Below are positions 38,590 through 47,876 of a DNA stretch of 64,000 nt, in pieces. The translations under genes and the position numbers were made by a program. The notes beneath the pieces are model-generated. The model had not been told where the DNA came from, did not search any database, and saw only the letters and a program-made list of their open reading frames with translations. How positions within the stretch are numbered: the stretch's first letter is position 1; the number at the start of each line of letters is the position of its first letter. The stretch lies in the NCBI RefSeq assembly GCF_018332455.1, contig NZ_BOPZ01000009.1, forward strand, positions 44,297-108,296, written 5' to 3'. The stretch comes from Clostridium polyendosporum. Its GTDB lineage: Bacteria; Bacillota; Clostridia; Clostridiales; Clostridiaceae.

Positions 38590-39524
38590 TACATGTCCAC
38601 CTCCCTTTTTTGTAGGAACTTAATTTGTAAAATTGAAATTATTATAATAGCGATAAAGTATACAACGGAGTTTGCTGATTGATAAGCAAATTCGCCTCCT
38701 GAGAATCCTGATTTATAAATTAAGAATGCAATAGATTCAGTTGCTCTTCCTGGACCACCACCAGTTAACGCTACAACTTGATCAAAAACCATTAAGAAGT
38801 TTTTCATAGCAAGCACCATATTAATTGTGAAGAACGGTGCAATTATTGGGAAAGTAATTTTCCAAAACTCTTGCCATTTATTAGCTCCATCTAGTGCTGA
38901 AGCTTCATATATATCTTCAGGTACTGTTTGTAAACCTGATAGGTATAAAATTGTATTGAACGCACAAGCTTGCCATACGGCAATAACTACAACTCCAATC
39001 CAAGCTAAGTTTTCATTTCCTAAGATATTAGCAGCTAATGCTTCTATACCAAGCTTTGTTCCTACTACTGGAAGAACATTAGCAAATATATAGTTAAAAA
39101 TAAATCCTATAATAAGCATACTTAAAACATTAGGAAGAAAATATGTTGCTCTAAAAAAGTTCTTAAATTTTATTTTAGAATTAAGTCCTAGTGCAATTAG
39201 AAGACTTAATACATTTACAATAATAGTAGTAATAATTGCAAATTTAAATGTAAACAAATAAGAATTTAGTATATTAGCATCCTTTAGAAGATTTAAGTAA
39301 TTTTTTAACCCAATAAAATTATACTCTAAACTTAATCCATCCCAATTGGTAAATGAATAATAAATTCCTTGTAGTACCGGAAATGTGTGGAAAGCTGCAA
39401 ATAAAAGAACTGCAGGAATTGTCATTAAATATATTATAATATCAACTCCTTTTTCCTTTACAGCTTGTTTTTTCTGAAATGGAATCATTTTTTTCAAAGT
39501 AATTGACAAATTACTTTCACTCAT
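38589..39524 (-). CDS. Carbohydrate ABC transporter permease, MalF family
   Basis: 311 residues with six predicted membrane helices, a cytoplasmic N-terminus of about 25 residues, and the EAA loop YEASALDGANKWQEFWKITF near 215. It pairs with the MalG-type protein encoded immediately downstream. It follows the binding-protein gene at 39592 by 67 nt. The ribosome site AAGGAGGAG lies five to eight nt before the ATG. Confidence 0.94.
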   Translation of the reverse strand: MSESNLSITLKKMIPFQKKQAVKEKGVDIIIYLMTIPAVLLFAAFHTFPVLQGIYYSFTNWDGLSLEYNFIGLKNYLNLLKDANILNSYLFTFKFAIITTIIVNVLSLLIALGLNSKIKFKNFFRATYFLPNVLSMLIIGFIFNYIFANVLPVVGTKLGIEALAANILGNENLAWIGVVVIAVWQACAFNTILYLSGLQTVPEDIYEASALDGANKWQEFWKITFPIIAPFFTINMVLAMKNFLMVFDQVVALTGGGPGRATESIAFLIYKSGFSGGEFAYQSANSVVYFIAIIIISILQIKFLQKREVDM

Positions 39525-39591
39525 AAACTCTCCTCCTTAATTTTAGGCGGAAAGAAATTGAACTTAAAGCCCAACTTCTTTCTTAAAACCT

Positions 39592-40842
39592 TTATTTTTT
39601 ACGGCTTTGTAAGCTATCCCATTGTTGATCTAAATTTGTTAAGAACTTATCTACATCCTTGCTCTTAACTAATGTTTGAAGTTCTCTATCTATGCTAAGT
39701 GCAGGTGGAATACGATGATCTGGGAAGTCAACCAATGCACCCTTTTCGAAGCTTTCTTTTAACCCACTAAGAGCTGAATCTTCTTGTGTAATACCTGTAA
39801 TAGCTGAAAAACATTTTTGTTCATTAATATATGTTTTTGCTGTTTCTTCTTTTAATAAGAAATCAATAAATTTTTTCGCTTCTTCTGGATGTTTTGATGT
39901 TTTACTTAATGAAAGAAGTAAATCTACACCAGAAACGACTTTTGTTTTTGATGGATCGTTTGTTGCTGGAAGTGGGAAAACTCCTAAATCAACATCTGGA
40001 TTTGCTTTTTTAATTTCTGCAAGTGCCCAAATTCCTTGTAAATACATCACTGATTCACCTTTAGCAAAAGCTACATTTCCATCAGAATATGTCTTACCAA
40101 AAATATCACTTTGACCATATTCTGTTAATTTTAAATATTTATCAGCTGCTTCTTTATACTTTTCTTTAAAAGTAGTTTTTCCTGCAGCACGGTCAGCAAA
40201 GAATGTATCCCCTTGTGTATTTCCAACAAGAACATTAACTGGTGGTAAAGTTGTCCAAGCATCTTTTAATGTTAAATAGAATGGTACTTTTCCAGCAGCC
40301 TTTATTTTATCAGCTACAGCCAAAAATTCATCCCAAGTTTTTGGAACAGTAAGTCCAAGTTCTGTAAACATCTTTTTGTTATAAATTACCCCAACCCCAT
40401 TAGCAGCGTATGGAATAGCATAAACCTTATCTGATTCCGCTACATCTTTTACCATTTGTACATATGCTGGTTGAATATTTTTTATTTGTGATGAATTTGA
40501 TAAATCTTCAAATACTCCTGCTTTTGATACATCAGCAAAAGTTGTATCTGCTCCAACAGCAACTACATCTGGAACATCTTTTTTGGCAACACGAGTTCTA
40601 AGAACCGTTGCTGTATCAGGTGTATTAGTTTGAACTACCTTAATATTAGGATTTTCTGCTTCAAACTTTGCAATCAGCTTATCAAATGTACCCTTTGCTT
40701 CAGGCTTATATTGCAAAAATTCAATTTGTATCTTTCCATCTGAGTTGGATTGTGCTGTTTTGCTACCGCATCCTGCTAAAGTAGAAAATACTGCAACTGT
40801 GCTTAGTGTAACTGCAATAAGTTGTCTTAAATTTTTTTTCAT
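39592..40842 (-). CDS. Carbohydrate ABC transporter substrate-binding lipoprotein (family 1)
   Basis: 416 residues. Lipobox TLAGC gives lipidated Cys25. The mature protein shows family 1 features: KIQIEFLQYKPEAKGTFDKL, PDVVAVGADTTFADVSKAG, YAIPYAANGVGVIYNKKMF and GESVMYLQGIWAL. It captures a sugar or oligosaccharide for the MalF/MalG channel. The ATG at 40842 has AAGGGGA upstream; a TTG at 40848 is less suited. First gene of the operon. An inverted repeat TTAAC-GTT-GTTAA (40894-40906) and a cre-like site (41083-41096) upstream suggest LacI/CcpA-family control. Confidence 0.93.
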   Translation of the reverse strand: MKKNLRQLIAVTLSTVAVFSTLAGCGSKTAQSNSDGKIQIEFLQYKPEAKGTFDKLIAKFEAENPNIKVVQTNTPDTATVLRTRVAKKDVPDVVAVGADTTFADVSKAGVFEDLSNSSQIKNIQPAYVQMVKDVAESDKVYAIPYAANGVGVIYNKKMFTELGLTVPKTWDEFLAVADKIKAAGKVPFYLTLKDAWTTLPPVNVLVGNTQGDTFFADRAAGKTTFKEKYKEAADKYLKLTEYGQSDIFGKTYSDGNVAFAKGESVMYLQGIWALAEIKKANPDVDLGVFPLPATNDPSKTKVVSGVDLLLSLSKTSKHPEEAKKFIDFLLKEETAKTYINEQKCFSAITGITQEDSALSGLKESFEKGALVDFPDHRIPPALSIDRELQTLVKSKDVDKFLTNLDQQWDSLQSRKK

Positions 40843-40893
40843 TCTCAAATCCCCTTCCCTTTTACAGACAGTTTTTTAGAAATTGAAATTTTG

Positions 40894-40906
40894 TTAACGT
40901 TGTTAA
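40894..40906. promoter_or_regulatory. Operator-like inverted repeat upstream of the sugar binding protein
   Basis: TTAAC-GTT-GTTAA is a perfect inverted repeat with a three-nt centre, about 50 nt before the start codon. This is a fitting place for a LacI-family repressor site. Confidence 0.4.
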
Positions 40907-41082
40907 AAAATTAATTTTATGATTACTAGGTTGATAATTAAATCTTTTATACTATAGAATATTGTTTTAGAATTTTTACTAATTAATTCACATTAACCTA
41001 TACTTTTTATAATTTTACTAATGAAGTTTACCTCGATAACTAATTATACTTAAGCTGTTGAATTAAAGAAATGTCAAAGTTT

Positions 41083-41096
41083 TAACAACGTTTACA
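41083..41096 (-). promoter_or_regulatory. cre-like site (copy in the decayed AraC unit)
   Basis: On the minus strand TGTAAACGTTGTTA, close to the CcpA/LacI-family cre consensus TGWAARCGYTWNCW. It lies about 240 nt upstream of the transporter operon and in the 5' part of the duplicated AraC unit. Confidence 0.5.
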
Positions 41097-41208
41097 TGAC
41101 CATTAAAAAAATATGCTGAATATCATTTTCTTAATAAAATTGGTAAAAAGTACTGTTCTTAGAATGAATTTTTAGTAAATTTTTTACTTCTTGTCTATTA
41201 TTATACAT

Positions 41209-41523
41209 CGCACTGAGCTAAAATAAAATATATACATGTTATAAAAATATGGTTAAATGTTAGATGTGCTGTGGTATATTTATGAATAAATGTAATTATC
41301 AACAAACGACACATAATGATCTCTAAAAGCTACATGTGTAAAACTATGTAAAAATATGTGTTTAACTTCATTTACATTTAGCCTTACATTAGTTATCTGT
41401 AAACTTTGATTATTTTACCCAAAATAACACTATTTAGACTAATGGCTTAGAAGAAATACCCGTGCAAGATTACAATCTAAAAAAAAGCTAGCTACATTCT
41501 TATAAAATGCAACTAGCTTTTGA
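41209..41523 (+). pseudogene. Ghost of a duplicated AraC-family unit
   Basis: The leader at 41209-41290 aligns with the leader of the intact AraC gene (41710-41799): CTGAGYTA, then an AT-rich run, ATGGT, AATGTTAGA or GATGTTAGA, TATTTATGRATAA. At the other end, TAC-CCG-TGC-AAGATTACA (41457-41474) matches the AraC C-terminal codons TAT-AGA-AGT-AAGATTACA, followed by the same CTAGC hairpin. About 150 nt between show no recognisable AraC sequence. The best reading is a tandem copy that lost its coding core. Confidence 0.55.
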
Positions 41524-41617
41524 ATAAAAATATACTTAAATATATTTTAAGTTATTAAAATGGGCTATTTATAAATTACTTTATTGAAAGCTAGTTTATC
41601 GAAAGTTTACTTACTCA

Positions 41618-41631
41618 AAATAACGTTTACA
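41618..41631 (-). promoter_or_regulatory. cre-like site upstream of the AraC gene
   Basis: On the minus strand TGTAAACGTTATTT, matching the conserved core of cre sites. It is the counterpart of the site at 41083 within the duplicated unit and lies about 160 nt before the AraC start, so catabolite control of the regulator is plausible. Confidence 0.5.
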
Positions 41632-41790
41632 CAGTTATTAAAAAGATATTTCTATATGTTATTTTTATTTAAAACTAAATTTTCAACAAAAACCTCGTCT
41701 ACACCTAGTATTATATACTATACTGAGTTACAATAATATATATATATGTAACAAAAACATGGTCAGATGTTAGAAACGAGGTAAATATTT

Positions 41791-42639
41791 ATGGATAACT
41801 TTAAATATTTAGAAACGGCTAGAAGAGATGCCCTAGATTTAGCTAGAAGAGATACCTTAGATTTATTTGTGTGCTATTGTGGAATAGAGGAATGTAAGCC
41901 TGGGTACTCTTATGGTCCTGCAATAAGAAGCCAGTATTTAATACATTATGTTTTAGATGGAGAGGGAACATATTATGTAAATAATAAAACATATAAATTG
42001 AAAAAGAATCAGGGTTTTCTTATTTGTCCAAATGTTATTACGTTCTACAAAGCAGATACAGAAAATCCATGGACGTATATTTGGATCGGTTTTGATGGAA
42101 TAAAAGCTAGTACTTACTTAAAATATGCAAATCTACATAAAGATAATCTTATCTTTGAATATGACGAAGATGATGCATTAAAAGAATATATTCTGGATAT
42201 GTTAAAACATAATACTTTAAATTATGGCGATGAATTGAGGATTCAGGGACTTCTGTACCTATTCTTATCAAGATTAATCCATACAGCTCCCCCTTATTTA
42301 CAACCTAAAGATAAGGCATCTAAATTATATATAGTAAAATCAATAGAATTTATTGAAAAAAATTGTTCTAATAATATAAAGATAACTGATATTGCACATT
42401 ATGTCGGTTTGAATAGAAGTTATCTTACATCATTATTTAAATCAAATCTTAATATGTCACCTCAAGCATTTTTACTTAACTTTAGAATGGATAAAGCATG
42501 TGAACTATTAGGTAATGTGGAATTGTCCATAGGTGATGTTGCTCGTTCGGTCGGGTATACAGATGCTTTGGCATTTTCAAAAGTTTTTAAAAAAAGTAAA
42601 GGGATGAGTCCTAGAGAGTATAGAAGTAAGATTACATAA
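41791..42639 (+). CDS. AraC-family transcriptional regulator of sugar uptake
   Basis: 282 residues. The N-terminal sensing half is a cupin-like barrel (RSQYLIHYVLDGEGTYYVNN and KKNQGFLICPNV). The C-terminal half has two helix-turn-helix motifs, NNIKITDIAHYVGLNRSYLTSLF and LSIGDVARSVGYTDALAFSKVFK, ending in the family tail KGMSPREYRSK. It is divergent from the sugar transporter operon and probably activates it on binding a sugar. GAGG precedes ATG by 10 nt. The first 25 residues contain a duplicated octapeptide (ARRDALDL-ARRDTLDL) outside the conserved domain. Confidence 0.93.
   Translation: MDNFKYLETARRDALDLARRDTLDLFVCYCGIEECKPGYSYGPAIRSQYLIHYVLDGEGTYYVNNKTYKLKKNQGFLICPNVITFYKADTENPWTYIWIGFDGIKASTYLKYANLHKDNLIFEYDEDDALKEYILDMLKHNTLNYGDELRIQGLLYLFLSRLIHTAPPYLQPKDKASKLYIVKSIEFIEKNCSNNIKITDIAHYVGLNRSYLTSLFKSNLNMSPQAFLLNFRMDKACELLGNVELSIGDVARSVGYTDALAFSKVFKKSKGMSPREYRSKIT
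41818..41865. repeat. In-frame 24-bp tandem duplication in the AraC gene
   Basis: Two 24-nt copies (41818-41841, 41842-41865) begin GCTAGAAGAGAT and end TTAGATTTA or CTAGATTTA. They add eight residues to the N-terminus. Confidence 0.85.
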
Positions 42640-42648
42640 AAACTAAAA

Positions 42649-42683
42649 ACTAGCTGCATTCTTATAGAATACAGCTAGCTTTT
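42649..42683 (+). terminator. Terminator of the AraC gene
   Basis: CTAGCTG-ATTC pairs with GAAT-CAGCTAG, followed by CTTTT on the plus strand. It is a close relative of the hairpin at 41484-41520 in the ghost unit. Confidence 0.75.
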
Positions 42684-42892
42684 AGCATAAAAATATATTT
42701 TTAATTTTAGTAAATGTGGGCTACATAATTGTAAATTGCTTTATTAAAATTACAATATTGAGCGGAAAGTCCATTCCCCTTTAGGGGTGGGATGGATAGC
42801 GTCTGTAGAACGAAGTTCGAGCCAATGTTATTTTTTAAAATGATGTGTACAATGTTGTTAACAGCATACACAAAATAGTGTATTATTAGTAT

Positions 42893-43294
42893 ATGAATAA
42901 TAAATATAGAACAACAACTACTACTGTAAGTTTAATTAACTATCACTTTGTATTTTGCCCAAGATATAGAAGGAAGATTTTTAATATTCCTAAAGTTGAA
43001 GAAAGATTTAAGGAGTTAGTTAAAGAGATTTGTGATGATTTAGATATAGAAATAATAGCAATAGAATGTGATAAAGACCACACGTACATGTTTCTAAACT
43101 GTCTTCCTACTTTAAGTCCCTCTGATATTATGCAAAAAATCAAGGGCGCAACAAGTAGAGAATTAAGAAAGGAATTTGCTATATTATCAAAAATGCCTAG
43201 CCTATGGACTAGAAGTTATTTTATCTCTACTGCTGGAAATGTATGTAGTGAAACCATTAAGCAATATGTTGAAAATCAAAAAAATAGATATTAG
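42893..43294 (+). CDS. tnpA: IS200/IS605 TnpA (Y1 transposase), HUH motif altered
   Basis: 133 residues, normal length. Family features are YHFVFCPRYRRKIF near 17-30, SPSDIMQKIKG, and the C-terminal catalytic helix with TIKQYVENQ (nucleophile Tyr125). The metal-binding HUH motif should read His-hydrophobic-His; here residues 63-65 are His-Thr-Tyr (DKDHTYMFLNC). A single base change (CAC to TAC) would explain the loss of the second histidine. Such a protein should bind metal poorly and be inactive unless supplied in trans. There is no strong ribosome site before ATG 42893. Confidence 0.88.
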   Translation: MNNKYRTTTTTVSLINYHFVFCPRYRRKIFNIPKVEERFKELVKEICDDLDIEIIAIECDKDHTYMFLNCLPTLSPSDIMQKIKGATSRELRKEFAILSKMPSLWTRSYFISTAGNVCSETIKQYVENQKNRY

Positions 43295-43312
43295 ACAGGA
43301 GGTGAGTATTGT

Positions 43313-44830
43313 ATGGCTAAGAATGCTCCAAGTTATGTATTAAATTTAAAATTAGAAACTGAATTATTTCAAGAGGATATTCTTGATATGAGGTTTGAAA
43401 TTGGAAGAAAACTATATAATTCTATTTTAGGGATAGCTCAAAACAGATATATCGAAATGACTAAAACCAAAACATGGAGAGAAAATCAAAAGAATATATC
43501 TGATGTTTATAAAGTTGAGAAAGATTTGGAAAAAGCTAAAAAACTCTGTAAACCTTATTTTAAAATAAGAAAAGATCTGCAAATAAAATATAGCTGTACT
43601 GAATACTCACTTCACGAAGTTGTTAAAACAATGCAGCATCATTATAAAAGAAATTTAGATTCTTTCACTTGTCAGAAAATAGCTAGTAGAGTTTGGACTG
43701 CGTTAGATAAAGTTTTATTTGGAGACGGTGAAAAACTTCATTTTAAAAAATATAATCAAGGTTTAAATTCTTTAGAAGGAAAAACAAATGAAACTGGAAT
43801 TAGGTATAAACTCGATACACATACTTTAGAATGGAATGGTTTAGTTGTAAAAGTCCAATCCAAATTAAATAATTATGAAATCAAAGCTTTAAGATATAAA
43901 GTTAAGTATTGTAGAATAGTAAGAAGATTTGTTAGGGGAAAATTCAAATATGTTCTACAATTAGTTCTTGAAGGTATTCCACCACTTAAAATAGAAAAGG
44001 GAACTGGAAGAATCAAAACCGATATAGGTTTGGGGGATTGTGGTATAGATATTGGAACACAAACCGTAGCTTATACAACAGATTTTAATTCTAAATTATT
44101 AGAGTTAGCACCTGGAGTTCAAAATATAGAAAATAAAAAACGCAAATTATTAAGATATATGGATAGAAGCAAAAGAGCAACTAATCCTAATAATTTTAAT
44201 GAGGATGGAACTATTAAAAAAGGTGTTAAATTAGAATGGAATTTTTCTAAGAAATATATAAAAGCAAGAAATACTCTTAAAGATTTATATAGAAAACAAG
44301 CAGATATAAGAAGGCAAGACCATAATATTATGGCTAACGAAATAATAAACCAATGTGATACTGCCAAAGTAGAAACTATGTGTTTTAAAGGTCTTCAAAA
44401 AAGAGCTAAAGAAACTAAAATTTCTAAAAAAACAGGTAAGATTAATAGGAAGAAGCGATTCGGAAAATCTTTAGCAAACAAAGCTCCGAGTATGTTCTTG
44501 ACTATTTTAGAAAATAAATTAAAAGTTAAAGGTGGATTATATGAGGAAGTTAATACTTATGAGGTTAAAGCTTCTCAATACAATCATTTAAATAAGCAAT
44601 ATAGTAAAAAGAAACTTTCTCACAGATGGAACTACTTTGAGTATAATGAAAAGAAAATCAAGGTCCAAAGAGATATCTATTCAAGCTACTTAATTAAAAA
44701 TGTTAAACAAGATTTAAAAACAATAGATAATGATTTATGCATTAAGGATTTTGAAAAGTTTTTAGAACTTCATAATAAAGAAATAGATAGACTTTCTGTT
44801 TTAGAAAATCTATCAAGTATAGGTATATAA
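43313..44830 (+). CDS. tnpB: TnpB-family RNA-guided nuclease, long form without zinc-finger cysteines
   Basis: 505 residues, longer than the 370-410 usual for TnpB. RuvC motifs are present: Asp in CGIDIGTQT near 246, Glu in VETMCFKGLQ near 354, and Asp in VQRDIYSSYLI near 453. The region between the last two motifs normally holds CxxC pairs of a zinc ribbon. Here it reads SQYNHLNKQYSKKKLSHRWN with no cysteine. The nuclease triad therefore looks intact but the zinc finger is absent, as in a clade of clostridial OrfB proteins. AGGAGGTG eight nt before ATG. By family it cuts DNA guided by the RNA from the element's right end. Confidence 0.88.
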   Translation: MAKNAPSYVLNLKLETELFQEDILDMRFEIGRKLYNSILGIAQNRYIEMTKTKTWRENQKNISDVYKVEKDLEKAKKLCKPYFKIRKDLQIKYSCTEYSLHEVVKTMQHHYKRNLDSFTCQKIASRVWTALDKVLFGDGEKLHFKKYNQGLNSLEGKTNETGIRYKLDTHTLEWNGLVVKVQSKLNNYEIKALRYKVKYCRIVRRFVRGKFKYVLQLVLEGIPPLKIEKGTGRIKTDIGLGDCGIDIGTQTVAYTTDFNSKLLELAPGVQNIENKKRKLLRYMDRSKRATNPNNFNEDGTIKKGVKLEWNFSKKYIKARNTLKDLYRKQADIRRQDHNIMANEIINQCDTAKVETMCFKGLQKRAKETKISKKTGKINRKKRFGKSLANKAPSMFLTILENKLKVKGGLYEEVNTYEVKASQYNHLNKQYSKKKLSHRWNYFEYNEKKIKVQRDIYSSYLIKNVKQDLKTIDNDLCIKDFEKFLELHNKEIDRLSVLENLSSIGI

Positions 44831-45177
<347 letters not shown>

Positions 45178-45300
45178 TTATTGTAAGTCTTATTTAGTTA
45201 TAAAAAGAATACCTGACTTTATTTTAGAATATAAGGAAGGAAGTGTAGGCAATGACCATCACCAGGAAGTCCTTATATCGCTAAGCAAGACCCTAGGTAA

Positions 45301-45350
45301 AGATATACAATTTCACTCCCTAGACAATTCAGTTATGAAGTTGTATATCT
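45301..45350. repeat. Module A palindromic repeat
   Basis: Exactly 50 nt, with ends AGATATACAATTTCA and TGAAGTTGTATATCT, between galT and the truncated regulator. Confidence 0.85.
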
Positions 45351-45378
45351 ATATTTTCTAGATCTTATTCTATACTAA

Positions 45379-46869
45379 CTATCTATTTAAAGTTTCTATA
45401 AATTGTCTAAATGCATCTATACCTTGGTCATTTCGTTTAAATACTCCTGCATCTTCAAGCACTCGTAAAAATTTAGCTGCTGTTTCTCTCTTTACAACTT
45501 CTTGTATATTCTCTTCACTTACTTGATCTTTGTATTTTTCTTTTAATTGTTCTCCCCACTGCTTATGGTAATCTGCAATATTATTTTCATTGCCTAATAA
45601 ATATTTTTCTACTTCTTGTAATTCTAATTTAAGTCTTGCTGGCAACACAGCTAGTCCCATCACTTCGATTAAGCCAATGTTTTCTTTTTTGATATGTTGT
45701 ACATCTTCGTGAGGATGAAAAATTCCTAAAGGATGCTCTTCACTGGTACGATTATTTCTTAATACAAGGTCTAATTCAAATAAACCGTTTCGTTTTCTTG
45801 CAATTGGTGTGATAGTGTTATGCGGAGTTTTATCTGTGTATGCATGAATTTCTACAGATGGATCGCTATACTCTCTCCAGCAGTTTAGAATATAATCTCC
45901 TGCATCTACTAAGACGTCTTTATCTTTACTTCTCAAACGAATAACAGACATTGGCCACTTTACAATAGCACATTCTATGTCTGGGAATTTATCTAAATTG
46001 AATTGATACTCATCTTCTGCTTTTGCCATAGCAAACTCATATCTACCACCTTGATAATGATCATGTGATAATATTGATCCTCCCACAATTGGTAAATCGG
46101 CATTAGAACCAACAAAATAATGTGGGAATTGTTCTACAAAGGATACTAATCGTAAAAATGATTGACGGCTAATTTTCATATCTCTATGATCTTTTGATAG
46201 TACAATGCAATGCTCATTGTAATATACATAAGGAGAATATTGTAAAAGCCACTTTTCTCCTAGCAGATTCATGCGAATCATACGATGGTTAGAACGTGCT
46301 GGATGCCCTATTCTACCTGCATAACCTTCGTTTTCAACACATAATAAACACTTTGGATAATTTGTACTCTTTACTGATTTTTCTTTTATAATATCCTTTG
46401 GATTTTTTTCAGGCTTGGACAAATTAATTGTTATATCTAGTTCTCCATATTCAGTCTCAGCCTTATAATTAATATTTTTCTCAATACGTTTTGTTTGTAT
46501 ATAGTTACTATTTTTACTTAATTCATAAAAATAATCTGTTGCCCCTTCTGGATTAATCTCAAATTTTTCATAGAAGGTTTTATTAACTATGGATGGATTA
46601 GGCAGAAAGCAGTCCATTATCTTGCTTGCTAAAATTTCTTTCTCATCAAATAAATCTTCAATAACTTCTTGTTTACATGCATAATCTACTAATTCCTCTA
46701 ACAAATCAGGTATTTCTTTATTCCCTTGAACTGATTCCTCTAACACAAAATCATTTATTCCAAGAAGATCAAGTATCTTATTTCTTACATATATTTCATC
46801 TTCTTGTTCAATATATCCCAAAGAGATTTCTAGGTCAATTAACTGCTGAATTACCTGGTATATATTCAT
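45379..46869 (-). CDS. galT: UDP-glucose--hexose-1-phosphate uridylyltransferase (family 2)
   Basis: 496 residues, typical of the Firmicute family 2 GalT. Conserved segments are GRIGHPARSNHRMIRMNLLG, here near 230, and GGSILSHDHYQGG near 270, whose histidines belong to the active site. It exchanges UMP between UDP-glucose and galactose-1-phosphate in the Leloir pathway. GGAGG six to seven nt before ATG. Third gene of galK-galE-galT, 17 nt after galE. Confidence 0.95.
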   Translation of the reverse strand: MNIYQVIQQLIDLEISLGYIEQEDEIYVRNKILDLLGINDFVLEESVQGNKEIPDLLEELVDYACKQEVIEDLFDEKEILASKIMDCFLPNPSIVNKTFYEKFEINPEGATDYFYELSKNSNYIQTKRIEKNINYKAETEYGELDITINLSKPEKNPKDIIKEKSVKSTNYPKCLLCVENEGYAGRIGHPARSNHRMIRMNLLGEKWLLQYSPYVYYNEHCIVLSKDHRDMKISRQSFLRLVSFVEQFPHYFVGSNADLPIVGGSILSHDHYQGGRYEFAMAKAEDEYQFNLDKFPDIECAIVKWPMSVIRLRSKDKDVLVDAGDYILNCWREYSDPSVEIHAYTDKTPHNTITPIARKRNGLFELDLVLRNNRTSEEHPLGIFHPHEDVQHIKKENIGLIEVMGLAVLPARLKLELQEVEKYLLGNENNIADYHKQWGEQLKEKYKDQVSEENIQEVVKRETAAKFLRVLEDAGVFKRNDQGIDAFRQFIETLNR

Positions 46870-46886
46870 ATATGTCTCCTCCTTGC

Positions 46887-47876
46887 TTAATCCTCGTATC
46901 CATTTCTATTATTTTCATGCCATTTCCATGCATCTGAAATAATTTCATATATTGATGTACGCTTTGGCTGCCATCCTAGTATCTTCTTAGCTTTTTCAGA
47001 GGAAGCTATTAGTTTACTTGGATCTCCTGATCTTCTTTCACCAACTTTTGCTGGAATAGGATGTTTTGTTACTTCTCTTGCTGCGTCTATAATTTCTTTA
47101 ACAGAGAATCCCTGACTGCTTCCAAGATTAAATATGCTGCTTTCTCCTCCATCCATCAAATAAAGCATTGCTAAAATATGAGCTTCAATTAAATCCTCTA
47201 CATGAATATAATCACGAATACAAGTACCATCTTTTGTATCATAATCTTCACCATAAATAGTTATGAATTCACGTTTTCCTAATGGCACTTGAAGTACTAA
47301 TGGAATCAAATGTGTTTCAGGATTGTGATCTTCTCCGATAACCCCATTTTCTCTAGCCCCTGCCACATTGAAATAACGAAGAGATACATACTTAATACCA
47401 TAGGCAACATCGCACCATTTCATTAACTTTTCCATTGTGAGCTTTGTTTCACCATACGTATTAGTTGGAACAGTTGGCATATCTTCAGTAATCGGAACTT
47501 GTTTAGGTTCACCATAAGTAGCTGCTGTAGATGAAAATACAATATTTTTTATATTAAATTCATTCATTACTTCAAGAAGTACTTGTGTACCATATACATT
47601 GTTATCAAAATACTTAATAGGATTTATCATCGATTCACCAACAAGAGAATTAGCTGCAAAGTGAATAACTGCATCAATTGTTTCTTTTTCAAAAACATCT
47701 CTTAAAAAATTCTTTTCACGAATGTCACCTTTATAAAAAGTTGCTTTAGGGTGAATAGCTTTTTCATGACCTGTTTGTAAATTATCTACCACTACCACCT
47801 CATAGCCTTTATTTATTAACTGGTAAACTGCATGTGAACCTATATAACCAGCACCACCTAAAACTAAAATACTCAT
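46887..47876 (-). CDS. galE: UDP-glucose 4-epimerase
   Basis: 329 residues, full length. NAD site [16 protein letters not shown] at the N-terminus, catalytic FSSTAATYG (Ser/Thr) and YxxxK in NTYGETK near 146-150. It interconverts UDP-galactose and UDP-glucose. GGAGG lies seven nt before the start, and the ATG overlaps the galK stop (TAATG). Besides galactose catabolism it can supply UDP-galactose to the polysaccharide cluster. Confidence 0.95.
   Translation of the reverse strand: MSILVLGGAGYIGSHAVYQLINKGYEVVVVDNLQTGHEKAIHPKATFYKGDIREKNFLRDVFEKETIDAVIHFAANSLVGESMINPIKYFDNNVYGTQVLLEVMNEFNIKNIVFSSTAATYGEPKQVPITEDMPTVPTNTYGETKLTMEKLMKWCDVAYGIKYVSLRYFNVAGARENGVIGEDHNPETHLIPLVLQVPLGKREFITIYGEDYDTKDGTCIRDYIHVEDLIEAHILAMLYLMDGGESSIFNLGSSQGFSVKEIIDAAREVTKHPIPAKVGERRSGDPSKLIASSEKAKKILGWQPKRTSIYEIISDAWKWHENNRNGYED

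Larger units (their letters stand above)
40849..41790. other. Non-coding region between sugar transporter and AraC regulator
   Basis: 942 nt without an intact gene. It holds an operator-like palindrome, two cre-like sites, and a complete ghost of a duplicated AraC unit (leader, gene tail and terminator-like hairpin), described separately. Confidence 0.7.
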
